64,000 bases of DNA from Epiperipatus broadwayi (GCA_028023455.1 JAQFVV010000020.1:4017092-4081091); one strand, 5' to 3'; positions 26,901-38,331 are shown, counted from the stretch's first letter. Numbers and translations are program-made. Notes: generated by a model not told the origin, from the sequence alone.

Positions 26901-28600
26901 AATATGTTCATTGTATAGTATTGTAAGGGAGGTTAATGTTGTCCAAGGGAGATAAACACCCATTTTATTGACATTGTAACACCAATAACGTGTGCAATCA
27001 TATATACTCCAAGTTGATTTAATAAATTTTATATCTTTCTAAATATCTAAGTCATTGTTTCATTCATTGAATAGAAATAATTTTGATGTAATATAACAAG
27101 GTTTCACTTACTAGATGATTGAAAATCGCTAATTATAATATCCTAGACATGAACCAAGTTCGAATAAGAGTCTTTTTGTGTCACGACTTTGTGATGCCGG
27201 CAGGGTAGGAATAAATTAGATCAGTATCATTGGAATTGTTGCTCATAAGTGGGTAGATCTGGAAAATAGGCAAATAGGGCAGAGTTCATGAATGTTCCTG
27301 ACTTATGTATCTTGCACAGGATTGGATTCGAAGTACTTTTGCCTAGATGCTAGATCTTGTTATATGAACAGATGAAACCGACCAGTACAATATCAAAAAA
27401 AAAACATGTTGCTTAATGATACAACAATAATATTTATGTAAACCATTCTTATTTAAAATGGCAATTAAATGAAATAATGTAGACTGGATATTATTAACAC
27501 ACATTTTTAAAAGAGTAATAGTTATAAAGGGATTAATTCAGAAATGTTTAAATCGAAGAGAGTTAATCAAACCAACGTACCTTTTTTTTAAAACCTTAGA
27601 ATTGCATTTTTAATTAATTTTTTTTCCATAATAAAGTTCTGAAGCTCCTTTGGAAGTTTTTACTCTAAAGTCTTTTCAAAGTCAATTTGACTTCAGCAAC
27701 TGGCTTTAATTTTTACAATATATGAACCACTGTTTACTGGTTACAATTACATTACAAAGAGCCAATTTTCTACTGGAGATCTTTGTTAAAAACTCTCTTT
27801 AGCAAAGTTCATTTGCCTTTCCCAAGGTTACTCCCATGCATCTTGCTAACTAACTAATTACATATGCAAAAACAAATTTTTAAAAAAAAATCACTTTGAT
27901 TTTTAAAACTAAATGTAGACAAAAAAAAATACAAATAATAAAATAAATAGCTTTTACAAACTTGAAAGAAAAATTAATATTAATTAACTATCAAATAAAA
28001 ATGATTAATAATTTATTCAATTTATAAAATAATTCATTGTTCTAACTATCTATTAAATACTGGAAAGAAATATATATTTGTTAATTATTTAAGTTAACTA
28101 CTGTAATTTAAATGTTTTTATTGTGAATGTACTATTGTTTGCTGTTTTTAAAGATGAAAATGAAATGAAACATAATGCAGAGTCATACATGCATACACAT
28201 GTACTACAACCTAAATATTGAACTATCTTAACTAAATATAATTGAAACTGCTATTAACTGTTGACAAAAGGATAAGAATTAATGAATAAAGGATATTTGA
28301 AACCATTCAAATAATATTATACTAACACAGAATAACTTTGCATCTTTCCAACAAGATGTATCAATTCCATTAATAAACAACCCCCCTTCCTTACATTAAA
28401 TACCTCATTAACCACAATAATACTAATAAATACTTATAAAGTGGTCCATAAACTGCATAAGCCATCCATATTTAAGCCTTAAACAATCTCCAGCAAAAAA
28501 ATTTAAGATTCTAAGGCTATTTAATTTTTTTTAGTATAATATAACTATTTATTTAAGATACAAAGTATCTCAAACCCTTGTGCCCATTCAGGTGGCCACA
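20929..28600 (-). repeat. 3' LTR of the giant-LTR element, with a 3.2-kb insertion
   Basis: Matches 31462-34757 over 20929-24216 and 34757-36179 over 27390-28600. The block 24217-27389 is absent from the other copy. Without it the LTR is about 4.5 kb, equal to the 5' copy minus its two extra 103-bp units. Confidence 0.6.
24217..27389. mobile_element. 3.2-kb insertion inside the 3' LTR
   Basis: It is absent from the otherwise matching 5' LTR, where the flanks meet as CCATATATATC. The block starts TGAAGC and ends AGTACA, and ATAT lies at both junctions (24213-24216 and 27390-27393). This is what an LTR-type insertion with a 4-bp duplication would leave. No protein domain is visible, so it may be a solo LTR or another non-coding element. 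It contains a smaller inverted pair at about 24700-24905 (GGAAGATGC / GCATCTTCC). The alternative is a deletion in the other copy between short ATAT repeats. Confidence 0.45.
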
Positions 28601-28615
28601 AATCCCTCGTCCTTA
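28601..28615 (-). promoter_or_regulatory. Candidate polypurine tract before the 3' LTR
   Basis: Minus strand AAGGACGAGGGATT directly precedes TGTGGCC, the start of the 3' LTR. Length and position suit plus-strand priming of an LTR element. It is only partly pure. Confidence 0.4.
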
Positions 28616-28896
28616 TAAAAGAAAAAAAATGAATTAAGTAACACTGCTAAGTTATGTTAATCATTATTAAACGACACAAATAAAACTAATTTACACTTTA
28701 GAAAACTATGCATACAGAATTTTATATTCCCACATCTCTTAACTATCTGGTACTTTAACTGGATATGGTATTAAGCTATGAGCATTGTAGGTATCCTCTA
28801 AATCTCATGTTTATATTCTTGATTTCTTTTCTTTTAACAAATCTTTCCACATAAGAATTAACCCTTATTGTCTGTGATTTAACTTTAACCTTTTGG

Positions 28897-30337
28897 CTAT
28901 TCTTTATTTTTGACTTTTTTAAGAGTATTTTCATGAACTAGCTTTCCTTTTGCTCCTTTGAGTTTAAATTTGGCCTTTGTCAAGCTTTCTTCTAGATCAC
29001 TAATTTCTTTCTTTTTAAGACAGTCTATACAAAATATATGTGTCTTCTTAAACTTGCATTTACCTTTTAGCTTATCAGTCTCTTTAACATGATTACAATA
29101 TTCCATTATTTGTTTTATACTAGGTATTACATGTTTACTACCTGCATATAGCATCTTTCTACAAACATTCCTCTTTATATTGTGATCTACATTACTAAGA
29201 GCACACTCAGAAACTATACCTTTATTTTTATCTTTAAATTTATTACTGGTAATATCAGTAATCTTTGCTAATTTGCTTCTCAAAATTTCTAAATATTTCC
29301 TGCCTAAAGAAATCACTCCTAACTTCACTAATCTAATAATCTTATCATTTTTATCACAATTTTCTTTGAAATCTTTAAACACATTCATAACTTCCTTCTT
29401 GTCCACTTCTAGTTCTTTACTAACTATCTCCTCAATCTTTTGGTATGCTTTTAGTTTATGACCATATAAACTGTAATTTTTATGAACTAATCTAGCAATC
29501 AGTCAAACTTTATCCTTAACTGGCAATACTAGGTTATTATCATTTATCCTACTCTTATGTAGTTGACCTTTAATACATAATTCTGTAATTTCTAGTTTGA
29601 GTATTTGGCTATTAATATTTTTATTAACTTCTTTCACTTCTATACTTTGACTTATACTATCTTGCACTTCTAACTCACTTCTGATACTTCTAGCTTTATT
29701 TCTAATCTCACTTCTTCTTTTATTTCTAATTCTAGTTGAACATCATCTAATAATTTCTCTGGCATCATTTTTAGCATTTTTAATTCTACCTCTAATTTTG
29801 TTTCTGATACTTCTAGTTCTATTTGTTGGACATTCTTTCTAAATATTTCTTTCATTTCCGACATTTCTACCCTTATTTCTGACATCATACTATCTTTCAT
29901 CTCTAACATTTGTTGAGCTAAATTATCTGAATTATTTTTCATCTCTAACATTTGTTTAGCTAAATTATCTGAATTCCCTTTCATCTGTTTATCTGTATTA
30001 TTTTTCATCTCTAATATACTATCTTTTATCTTCGACATACTATTTTTCATCTCTAACATTTGTTTATCTGAATGTTCTTTCATCTCTCTAACATTCATTT
30101 ATCTGACTTATCTTCCATTCTTAACAATTTTTGATCAAGACTCTTATTTATTGTGTCAATCAATTTGGAGTAATCAAATGCTCCTTCTAATGAGACACTT
30201 TCTGCCCTACTATCTTCTTTATCCATGAAGTTTATAGTTTCGTTTCCCAAATCTATATCAGGAGACAAGACAATCCCCTCTGGAGATAATGTTTCTTGGG
30301 ACCCACCCAAATCTTCATCAATATTAAACTCTTCCAT
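28897..30337 (-). pseudogene. Broken coiled-coil ORF in the giant-LTR element (gag-like position)
   Basis: I do not recognise this protein. An acidic N terminus (30337-30095, MEEFNIDEDL) runs into a frameshift with an ATGA overlap. Next comes a repetitive coiled coil of SDKQMLEMKN-type units (30098-29670). A second frameshift and a TGA near 29505 follow, then a basic C-terminal part with several Cys/His (29406-28897; CKFKKTHIFCIDC). Read through its breaks it would be about 480 residues. Its place just after the leader of an LTR element suggests a Gag-like structural role, but no CCHC knuckle is visible. It may instead be a captured gene. Confidence 0.5.
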
Positions 30338-30860
30338 TGTACTTTATATTTTTACTTATTAATATTTGTAGACAAAGAAAAGGTAAGGTAAGGTACATCA
30401 GCTTCACTCCCCCTCCCCAATAAAACAATCTAAATTTCTTCATCATCACTTATAAGTACATAAAATTACTCTAGTATGTTTATTTGTGTTATTTCATGAA
30501 ACATTCGGTTTCCACAGTTGATAGCAAAATTATGGCACTGTATATTCTGACAATGTTGATCCAAACACTAATAATTTATCTAGATAAAATCTCTATATTC
30601 ATCTACATTTATACTGTACATTAAATTGACTTCTATATAATACTGAAGACAACACAATTTTAATAAGCATGATTTTTAAGTTAAGTTCTCTGCACCATTC
30701 AAAATTATAATTAATATTTACAATACTATACAACTTTCATTTATCAAATTTGGTATGTTGGTTGCATACTATATAATCCTATCATTCTTACATCACTATA
30801 GTTATCAAGCCTACAAAGCCATCTGTGTCATAATATATCCATACATCAAATGTTGGAAAT

Positions 30861-31454
30861 CCAGAAACCAACTTCATATCTAATCATTGTGACCTGACAC
30901 ATCAAATATCAACAACTAGCACTATAATTATTCACCAGTAATCAATCATGCAGCTACATTAGCACACCAGAAAACCCACTATAATCACTGGACAACAAAA
31001 AAAAGTTCTATAGTTAATCATCTATCAACCAATCAAGCCACTATGTTGCACCAGAAAACCTCACCAGGATCATCATCATCAATTGGTCACACCAAGTTAC
31101 CCAATCATCAACCAATCAATGTCAATTGATGCCCAAAATCGGCACACCAGAAAACATTAAATAATCTGAAAAATATAATAAACTATTCAATGCCAAGACA
31201 TCTGGGCACCACAATCCAACTTATACTATGTGTAGCTCCACTACACATCGCACATCCACATTGGTCACCAGAAAACCGAGTCCAATCATCATCATTGCAC
31301 AATTGATTGAGCTACCACTTTCATACAACAAAATCCATATTCCAATCTATCTACTAAGATGTCAAATATATCTCAAGCCACCACAATGGACATACAGAAA
31401 ACATACTTCTCATCATCATCAGTCAATCATTGCCCCACATTGGGTGCCAGAAAA
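30861..31454 (-). repeat. Degenerate array of PBS-like motifs downstream of the 5' LTR
   Basis: The motif TTTTCTGG (plus strand CCAGAAAA) recurs at 31447, 31268, 31147, 31051 and 30967, with weaker forms at 31395 and 30861. It is often followed by a CCAATGTGG-like block as in the real PBS (for example 31256-31275). Spacing is 53-126 bp. The array sits between the PBS and the coiled-coil ORF. It looks like an old tandem repeat derived from the leader. Confidence 0.5.
31432..31449 (-). promoter_or_regulatory. Primer-binding site, tRNA-Lys type
   Basis: Minus strand reads TGGCACCCAATGTGGGGC, 12 nt after the end of the 5' LTR. The complement of the 3' end of animal tRNA-Lys(CUU) is TGGCGCCCAACGTGGGGC, so 16 of 18 positions match. 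Both mismatches are CpG to CpA or TpG, the change expected from methylated-CpG decay. The tRNA sequence is from general knowledge, not from this window. Confidence 0.6.
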
Positions 31455-31461
31455 TGAACTC

Positions 31462-34400
31462 TATAACCTACTCTCCCAACACCGCTCATATATATTACAT
31501 GAACAAAATGCCCAGGTGCCAGTTCTATTAATGAATAGAACAATATAACAAAATATACAACACAAAATTATTACTGAGACTCTCTATTTAAGTTTATGTT
31601 CAGCTCAGCTCAGTGGGAGGCTATAGGCAGTTCATAAGATATATGATAATAAATGAATCAAAGAAGAAATATTATAAAACATTCAATATAATGTAAATTC
31701 CTTTGTTAATTAATTGTATGATAAAGAATCATAATGTTTACTTAGTACACTCTATTAAAAATATACTTTAAATTTAATTTCCTCCTTCATCCAAGTATAA
31801 CCTATATCAGCTTGCTATAATTATACTCTTAACAATTCTATGACTTGGCATATTATAATCTAAACATCTACTTTAATGCCAATCAAGAAATAAACAATAA
31901 GATCTCAGGGAATTTAACAAATACAGTTGAATTAAATAAACTACATTGGCCCATAAGTTATAATTATAAAGTATGATAAAATATAATGAAACAAATTGAC
32001 TAAATATTTTACTGTGTTTCAATAATAAGATAATGACAGAGATAGGCTATTTTAATCTCATATCATCATCTCACAAATATACTGACCTGGCAACCTTTCT
32101 AATACGTTTATCAAGTGGCAAATACTCTTTATAATGTGTGGATTAAGAAATACAATATTGTCAGACACTAGCGAATTTAATATTATAACTCTAAAATAAT
32201 ATATCTGTTTTATAATAGATTCATGAAATGTGGAGATGTGGAAATGAAAATATGAATGTACACAAGAATAACTCAAGACACAGTTCCTAAGATTTTAAAT
32301 AACTAAACAAATCATTTATTATAACAAATAAACTTGGTTTAACATAATATTTACAAATGGACTATTTGTTTTACATATATTTAGATTATCAAATAAATTT
32401 TTTTTATTTTTAGCATCAGTTTGGGATTATCCCTACTATCAAAGCAAATTAATAACAAAGTTTAAATATCCTGACTTCGAACACAGGCTTTGCCTACATG
32501 TTTTATCTATATGACAATAAATAAGTAACACGTTATACTATTAGCACAAAAAAAAATAATACCTTTGAGAGGATATTACTCATCATTACAAAATAAATCA
32601 AATTACTTATTTTTGGCTTTCAGCAAAGCAACTTTCTCTTATTGACTAATAATCACTTTCAATTATGTATACCTTTCATTTATAGCAACAAAATCATATT
32701 TATTCTGATGATTTGATGATTTGTAACATTTATTTAAATAAATACACTGTATTTTAAAATATTCATTTCCTGTTATAATCTTAATACTTTATACTTCTAT
32801 TAAATGAATGTAGTATATTTCAAAAGCATTTATTTCTCATTTTAATTTCAATAATTCTATACTTTATATATGTGATATTATTTATATTACATGTGTGTGT
32901 GCACATTCAAGCAGCAATAATGTAAAACAATCTTTTTTATAAACTCTCCATTCATTAAGAAAATATCATACAATTATTTTATTTCGAACAATGTCGTAAT
33001 TCATCAATAAAAATATGACACTAATACTACATCAAGAGTTAATCTAACAATTTATCTAGCCACATATTAATTAACACAAAGCTATATTTTTATGATTATA
33101 TATACTATACGTTATAAGGGGAATCTACATGATGAGCAGATAACTCTTACTAAACACTTTTACAATTCCTCATTATCAAGAATCTAAGAAAAACGTCACA
33201 TAACTTCCTAAACATCATTTAGTCATATTTCAACAATAACTCATTTACTTCTAAATACATTATTGGTGGGGATTCAATTCCTCATCACCAGGGCCCTAAG
33301 AACATCACTTCATAAAAATATCATTAATCATACGCATATAAAATAAACTAGGCTCTACTCATGGAAGATTATTAACATATACTAAATAAGCAAGATCTTT
33401 TATTCCTACAGACATTATTATGCAAAGATTTATTTCTATTCTCATAGCTTCTCTAAATATGGAACATTATAAATACATGCTGGCAGATAAATACATACAG
33501 ATAATATACCAATCCATTCAACTCAGTAGAATATGACAGTGTATGAAATTTATGCATAAATTTATTCACAAACTATACTTTATCAAACAAATATTATAAT
33601 TGTGCAAAACAAACACACACCCGTGAATAAAAAGTATTATAATATTAACTCTAAATTACACTCTAAGCAGGTAACATGATTATTAAATATTGCATTAAGG
33701 CATAACTTTTAATTTAATAAACTTTAGGTTACTTTTTAAAATTTAATGGTTCTAATTATTACGAACAAACTTTTTCATATCTAACAAACTATTTCTATCA
33801 TAAGTTCATTGATTTAAACAAAGAACAAAATTTTCATTTTGAGATAATAAAGTATACAAAATAAATGTAAACCTTTATAATAATATATTTAAAAAAAATA
33901 TTTCTTTCACCTTCATAAGGAAACAATAAGACCTATTTAAACACAATCAATTTTTTACCGGCGTACTCCTCATTTAAATACGCTTCAGAAACATTCTTGA
34001 TGGTCAACATACCCAAATTGTAAATAACATAATAATAAATAAAGCCTATATACCTATCATATACATTAATTATGACAAGCAAAAAAAAAAATAAAGACAC
34101 AAAGGTTATTAGTTTATAACTTAAAATTAAAGTCCACTTGCAAAGCTCAGTTCCATGTTTATAAAACAATATGAGACACATTCCAAACTGAATTTAAACT
34201 AAAATGCACTTCTGCAGTATAACTTTTAAAAAAATAAGCATAACTTAAATATGCCCAGCACCTTTCAGTGTTCATAGCATATCCATTTGAGGTACCAAAT
34301 CACACACAAGCAGTTAATTTCTCCTTTATTATACTGAAAATATATCAAATTCTCCATTGTAGTTCTGGACTAAATATGCAATTAACCTTAGTATTTTCTG

Positions 34401-36176
34401 AATAGCATTTAACACTTTAAATTGCCCTTAGTAATTCCATAATTAATAATGCTTTGTTTTATATTCCATCCTTATTGAAGAGAACAAAAATTACCCGCAT
34501 TTCTGTCCTTCTATTCAATTTAAACAGAAGTAGCTTACATTTTATTTCCTTAATTTTAAAAATACGTATTAGCTCTAGAAATATCAAATAAATGAATACT
34601 GTTATCTCCTTATGATGAACTTAAACATAGTATGATCTATCAAAATAGACACATCCTTAAGTCTATGTATAATCTTCACAAAGAACACTACACGAAAAAT
34701 AGTGAGAAATCAAAATATATTCTATAGAACAGTTCTGCATGCGTTTTCCATATATATCAAAAAAAAAACATATTGCTTAATGATACAACAATAATATTTA
34801 TGTAAACCATTCTTATTTAAAATGGCAATTAAATGAAATAATGTAGACTGGATGTTATTAACACACATTTTTAAAAGAGTAATAGTTATAAAGGGATTAA
34901 TTCAGAAATGTTTAAATCGAAGAGAGTTAATCAAACCAACATACCTTTTTTTTAAAACCTTAGAATTGCATTTTTAATTAATTTTTTTCCATAATAAAGT
35001 TCTGAAGCTCTTTTGGAAGTTTTTACTCTAAAGTCTTTTCAAAGTCAATTTGACTTCAGCAACTGGCTTTAATTTTTACAATATATGAACCACTGTTTAC
35101 TGGTTACAATTACATTACAAAGAGCCAATTTTCTACTGGAGATCTTTGTTAAAAAACTCTCTTTAGCAAAGTTCATTTGCCTTTCCCAAGGTTACTCCCA
35201 CGCATCTTGCTAACTAACTAATTACATATGCAAAAACAAATCTTTTCAAAAAAAAAAAATCACTTTGATTTTTAAAACTAAATGTAGACAAGAAAAAAAA
35301 ATACAAATAATAAAATAAATAGCTTTTACAAACTTGAAAGAAAAATTAATATTAATTAACTATCAAATAAAAATGATTAATAATTTATTCAATTTATAAA
35401 ATAATTCATTGATCTAACTATCTATTAAATACTGGAAAGAAATATATATTTGTTAATTATTTAAGTTAACTACTGTAATTTAAATGTTTTTATTGTGAAT
35501 GTACTATTGTTTGCTGTTATTAAAGATGAAAATGGAATGAAACATAATGCAGAGTCACACATGCATACACATGTACTATAACTTAAATGTTTTTATTGTG
35601 AATGTACTATTGTTTGCTGTTTTTAAAGATGAAAATGAAATGAAACATAATGCAGAGTCACACATGCATACACATGTACTATAACTTAAATGTTTTTATT
35701 GTGAATGTACTATTGTTTGCTGTTATTAAAGATGAAAATGGAATGAAACATAATGCCGAGTCACACATGTATACACATGTACTACAACCTAAATATTGAA
35801 CTATCTTAACTAAATATAATTGAAACTGCTATTAACTGTTGACAAAAGGATAAGAATTAATGAATAAAGGATATTTGAAACCATTCAAATAATATTATAC
35901 TAACACAGGATAACTTTGCATCTTTCCAACAAGATGTATCAATTCCATTAATAAACAACCCCCCTTCCTTACATTAAATACCTCATTAACCACAATAATA
36001 CTAATAAATACTTATCAAGTGGTCCATAAACTGCATAAGCAATCCATATTTAAGCCTTAAACAATCTCCAGCAAAAAATTTTAAAATTCTAAGACTATTT
36101 CATTTTTTTTTTAGTATAATATAACTATTTTTTTAAGATACAAAGTATCTCAAACCCTTGTGCCCATTCAGATGGC

Positions 36177-36179
<3 letters not shown>
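31462..36179 (-). repeat. 5' LTR of the giant-LTR element
   Basis: A 4.72-kb copy lacking the 3.2-kb insertion seen in the other LTR. It differs from the 3' copy by scattered substitutions, small indels and a local expansion of a 103-bp unit to three copies. The frames at 32058-32276 and 33933-34181 are repeat sequence; the first is also open in the other LTR (21529-21747), but neither shows a known domain. Confidence 0.6.
35481..35789 (-). repeat. Tandem repeat, 103-bp unit x 3 (5' LTR only)
   Basis: TAAATGTTTTTATTGTG begins at 35481, 35584 and 35687. The 3' LTR has a single unit at about 28108-28210. The expansion therefore happened after the two LTRs separated. Units 1 and 3 share a GTTATTAAAG variant, while unit 2 has GTTTTTAAAG like the other LTR. 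Confidence 0.85.

Positions 36180-36210
<31 letters not shown>
36180..36210. repeat. (TA)n microsatellite at the element boundary
   Basis: About 14 TA units directly outside the 5' LTR. A similar run lies outside the other end (20914-20928). Confidence 0.85.
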
Positions 36211-36211
<1 letters not shown>

Positions 36212-37680
36212 ATCAGTAAAGTTTGATGACTTTAAAAGCTTTGAAGTCATAAACATCACGGTCAGAGAGTATGAAAATACTTGATCAACTCATCATCAAA
36301 AGCAATTTCTTTTTTAAGTTCAAGCTATCTTTTTAATTATTTTAGAATCTAATTGCAATATTCTTTAGTCAAGTAGTTATAAATTATCAAATTATCAAAA
36401 AACAAAGTAGTTATAAACAATTAGTTAATACAAAATGCCAAACATACTTAGTAGACAGTAACAATGAAATAGTAAATATGATTAAATAATAATAATAAAA
36501 AGTCAATGAAAATGTTAAATTTACACAACTAATAAAAAGTTTATTACATAATTGTGTTAAAGCAGACAATATGATTAATACATTTTATTGGCTCCTTTTT
36601 TTTGGAGAAGGGGAAATCATAAGTTATATCATTAGCAATCTATGTAAAATATGCTTCTCTAATTCCAGAAGAAAAACTAGATGTTCGGGAAATAAAAAAC
36701 TTAAAAATGAAAAAAAAAAATGATGAAAAGGCAACAAAAAGTTTGGGATGAGATTAACAATGATTAAGTAAATCAATTTGAGACCCATAAATATTACATC
36801 TGATTATTTAATCTATTTATTTAACTGTTGGCAGTACTGTATTTTAACTTATAATAATTTTTAAACAGCATCGAAATATTGCTTTAATGTAGCTTATCAA
36901 TGTATTTTAGATTCTTAGCTATAGTCTTCTAGTGAAATTATTTAACATTTCATTTTAGAGCCTTTGAAAATAAAATTATAGCTTAAAACCTACCTTTAGC
37001 TATCTCTAAAATCATACTCAAATTTTCAATAAAATATTTTTGTTTTGTGTGTATCTATTCACTTCACATACCCAATTTAATAAAGATGTGTTCAATAATA
37101 TTACATTTAATATCAACATGTCCATAAAGCTGAAAAACATATTATAGTGCATTATATAATCTTGGCATAATACAGTTTTATACTGTTACAATATATATTT
37201 TATGAACAAAGAATCTTATTATTCATCTTTGAAATCTATAACTTATTTTTTGATCTTCTATATATAGAGAGTTTACTATCAATCTGCTTTTAGACTAAAA
37301 TAGTTGAAAGAACGCTGTTATTATTATCTCTGCGTGTTTTCAGATTTGTATTTTATCCCCATTTTAGTGATAAAATTTGTAGACTTAGAAGGTGTTTAAA
37401 TAATATTTGCTTCATTGCTTAATCTTGACTTAGTTATATATCTTCGTTTTTTTTATTTTTTATCCAACTGAATGTCTAATATTGTTTTTTCTTGTTATTT
37501 TTGATGTTCCCTGGTGGCATAATAGTCTCTAGTACATAGCTTTTTAAAAATACTGATTACAGTGATAAAGTGGCTGTATAAACATATTGTATAATATTCA
37601 AAAATTAGTGAAAATTTTGTCTATGCCACTCTAATCAGCCAATCACTGATCTGAATGACAATCTTCATCACTATCTTACT
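36211..37680. other. AT-rich intronic sequence, no gene recognised
   Basis: No open frame of note and no repeat partner found within the window. Confidence 0.3.
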
Positions 37681-37681
37681 A

Positions 37682-37699
37682 AATGGTAGATTATGTTTT
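37682..37699. repeat. Target-site duplication, left, of the tRNA retropseudogene
   Basis: AATGGTAGATTATGTTTT, exactly repeated at 37790-37807. Confidence 0.85.
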
Positions 37700-37713
37700 T
37701 TTCATCTGTCAAA

Positions 37714-37784
37714 TGCGATGACCGGGACGTGAATCCGGACCAGCTCTTGGAAGGCAGCTATGCTAACCACTAGACTACCAATGC
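37714..37784 (-). pseudogene. tRNA-Gly(UCC) retropseudogene
   Basis: The minus strand shows a tRNA-Gly with TAGTCTAGTGGTTAGCAT (D arm, A box) and the anticodon loop CTTCCAA. The acceptor stem has two mispairs, the 3' side of the anticodon stem is scrambled and the T loop departs from TTCGA, so it should not function. Extra bases lie on both sides of the tRNA, followed by an A-rich tail. The whole is bounded by an 18-bp direct repeat (37682-37699 and 37790-37807). This indicates reverse-transcribed insertion of a tRNA or tRNA-derived SINE-like RNA. Confidence 0.75.
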
Positions 37785-37789
37785 TTGAC

Positions 37790-37807
37790 AATGGTAGATT
37801 ATGTTTT
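37790..37807. repeat. Target-site duplication, right, of the tRNA retropseudogene
   Basis: An exact copy of 37682-37699, next to a T-rich run. Confidence 0.85.
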
Positions 37808-38166
37808 AATTTTTTTTTTTACCACTGATAATTTTTCTTCTTCAATAAATAGCTGTTTATTATTAATTCCATTATGCAGGTTTTAATATTAATTAGTAAA
37901 TATATTATTTTGTTAAAATAATTTTACTATTACTTTATTATTACTGTCGTTGTAAAAATATAATACTAGTGGTCAATATTTATTTTATAATAATGATCTC
38001 AATATTAATATTAAATAATTTTAATTGGTTTTGTGTAGAAGTTCAAATTGCTCTTAATGAGAGTAGGAAACAATGACCGATTATTGACAATAATAGCCAA
38101 ATGTCATCGCTTAATGGTAACACTGTTCTACTGCTCATATTTAACAAACTCACTTTTTTAACTTAC

Positions 38167-38331
38167 CTGTTACTCCTAGATAACGTAGATGAAGAATATT
38201 TTCTATTGTGGCCACCTCAGTGGATTCACATTCAATGTTAAGAGCTTTTAAATTTGGACATCTGGTAATCAGTCTTAAGATATAATCATCAATTATTACT
38301 CTTGGAGAATCAATTTTTATATAAATCATTT
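38167..38331 (-). CDS. F-box/LRR protein, exon 2 (leucine-rich repeat)
   Basis: A 165-nt internal exon. Acceptor: a T-rich tract ending GAACAG; donor: G then GTAAGT at 38166-38161. It enters and leaves in phase 1, so it joins both exon 1 and exon 3 in frame. It encodes about 55 residues with a clear LRR pattern (CPNLKALNIEC, then LHLRYLGVT). Its first residues (MIYIKID) echo the end of exon 1 (EIFIHID), as expected for successive repeats. No stop interrupts it, although the surrounding DNA is dense in stops. The intron to exon 1 would be about 12.2 kb. What I see is the splice signals, phase and motif; membership in the same transcript is inferred. Confidence 0.7.

Larger units (their letters stand above)
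20929..36179 (-). mobile_element. Non-autonomous giant-LTR retrotransposon (about 15 kb)
   Basis: Two direct repeats (31462-36179 and 20929-28600) share about 4.5 kb at very high identity. They surround about 2.9 kb of unique sequence. On the minus strand the internal region begins, 12 nt after the upstream repeat, with a primer-binding-site-like 18-mer. It ends with a purine-rich tract just before the downstream repeat. The only internal ORF is a broken coiled-coil gene; RT, integrase and protease are absent. Both outer ends abut TA microsatellite, fitting insertion into (TA)n with the target duplication hidden. It resembles plant LARDs (large retrotransposon derivatives) in layout. The ends (TGTGG...TTATA) are not canonical TG...CA, so a tandem segmental duplication is the alternative. 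Confidence 0.6.

Noticed and set aside
30861-31454. CRISPR-like array of spaced repeats
   Set aside because: The repeats are short and degenerate, spacing is irregular (53-126 bp), and the setting is a eukaryotic retroelement leader.
31228-31548. 106-codon plus-strand frame
   Set aside because: It lies across the PBS-like array and LTR boundary of the giant-LTR element, on the opposite strand, and has no domain.
32058-32276. 72-codon frame that is also open at 21529-21747
   Set aside because: The two frames are the same because they are the two LTR copies; the LTRs are nearly identical throughout, so shared openness is not evidence of selection.
33933-34181. 82-codon minus-strand frame in the 5' LTR, ending in a peptide that looks protein-like
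   Set aside because: No domain recognised, the corresponding part of the other LTR is not open over the same length, and much of it is translated AT-rich sequence.
20929-36179. Simple tandem segmental duplication as explanation for the two direct repeats
   Set aside because: Not excluded, but the PBS and purine tract lie exactly at the inner boundaries, and both outer boundaries fall at TA microsatellites, which favours an LTR element.
37714-37784. Functional tRNA-Gly gene
   Set aside because: Mispairs in acceptor and anticodon stems, an abnormal T loop and flanking 18-bp target duplication indicate a retropseudogene.
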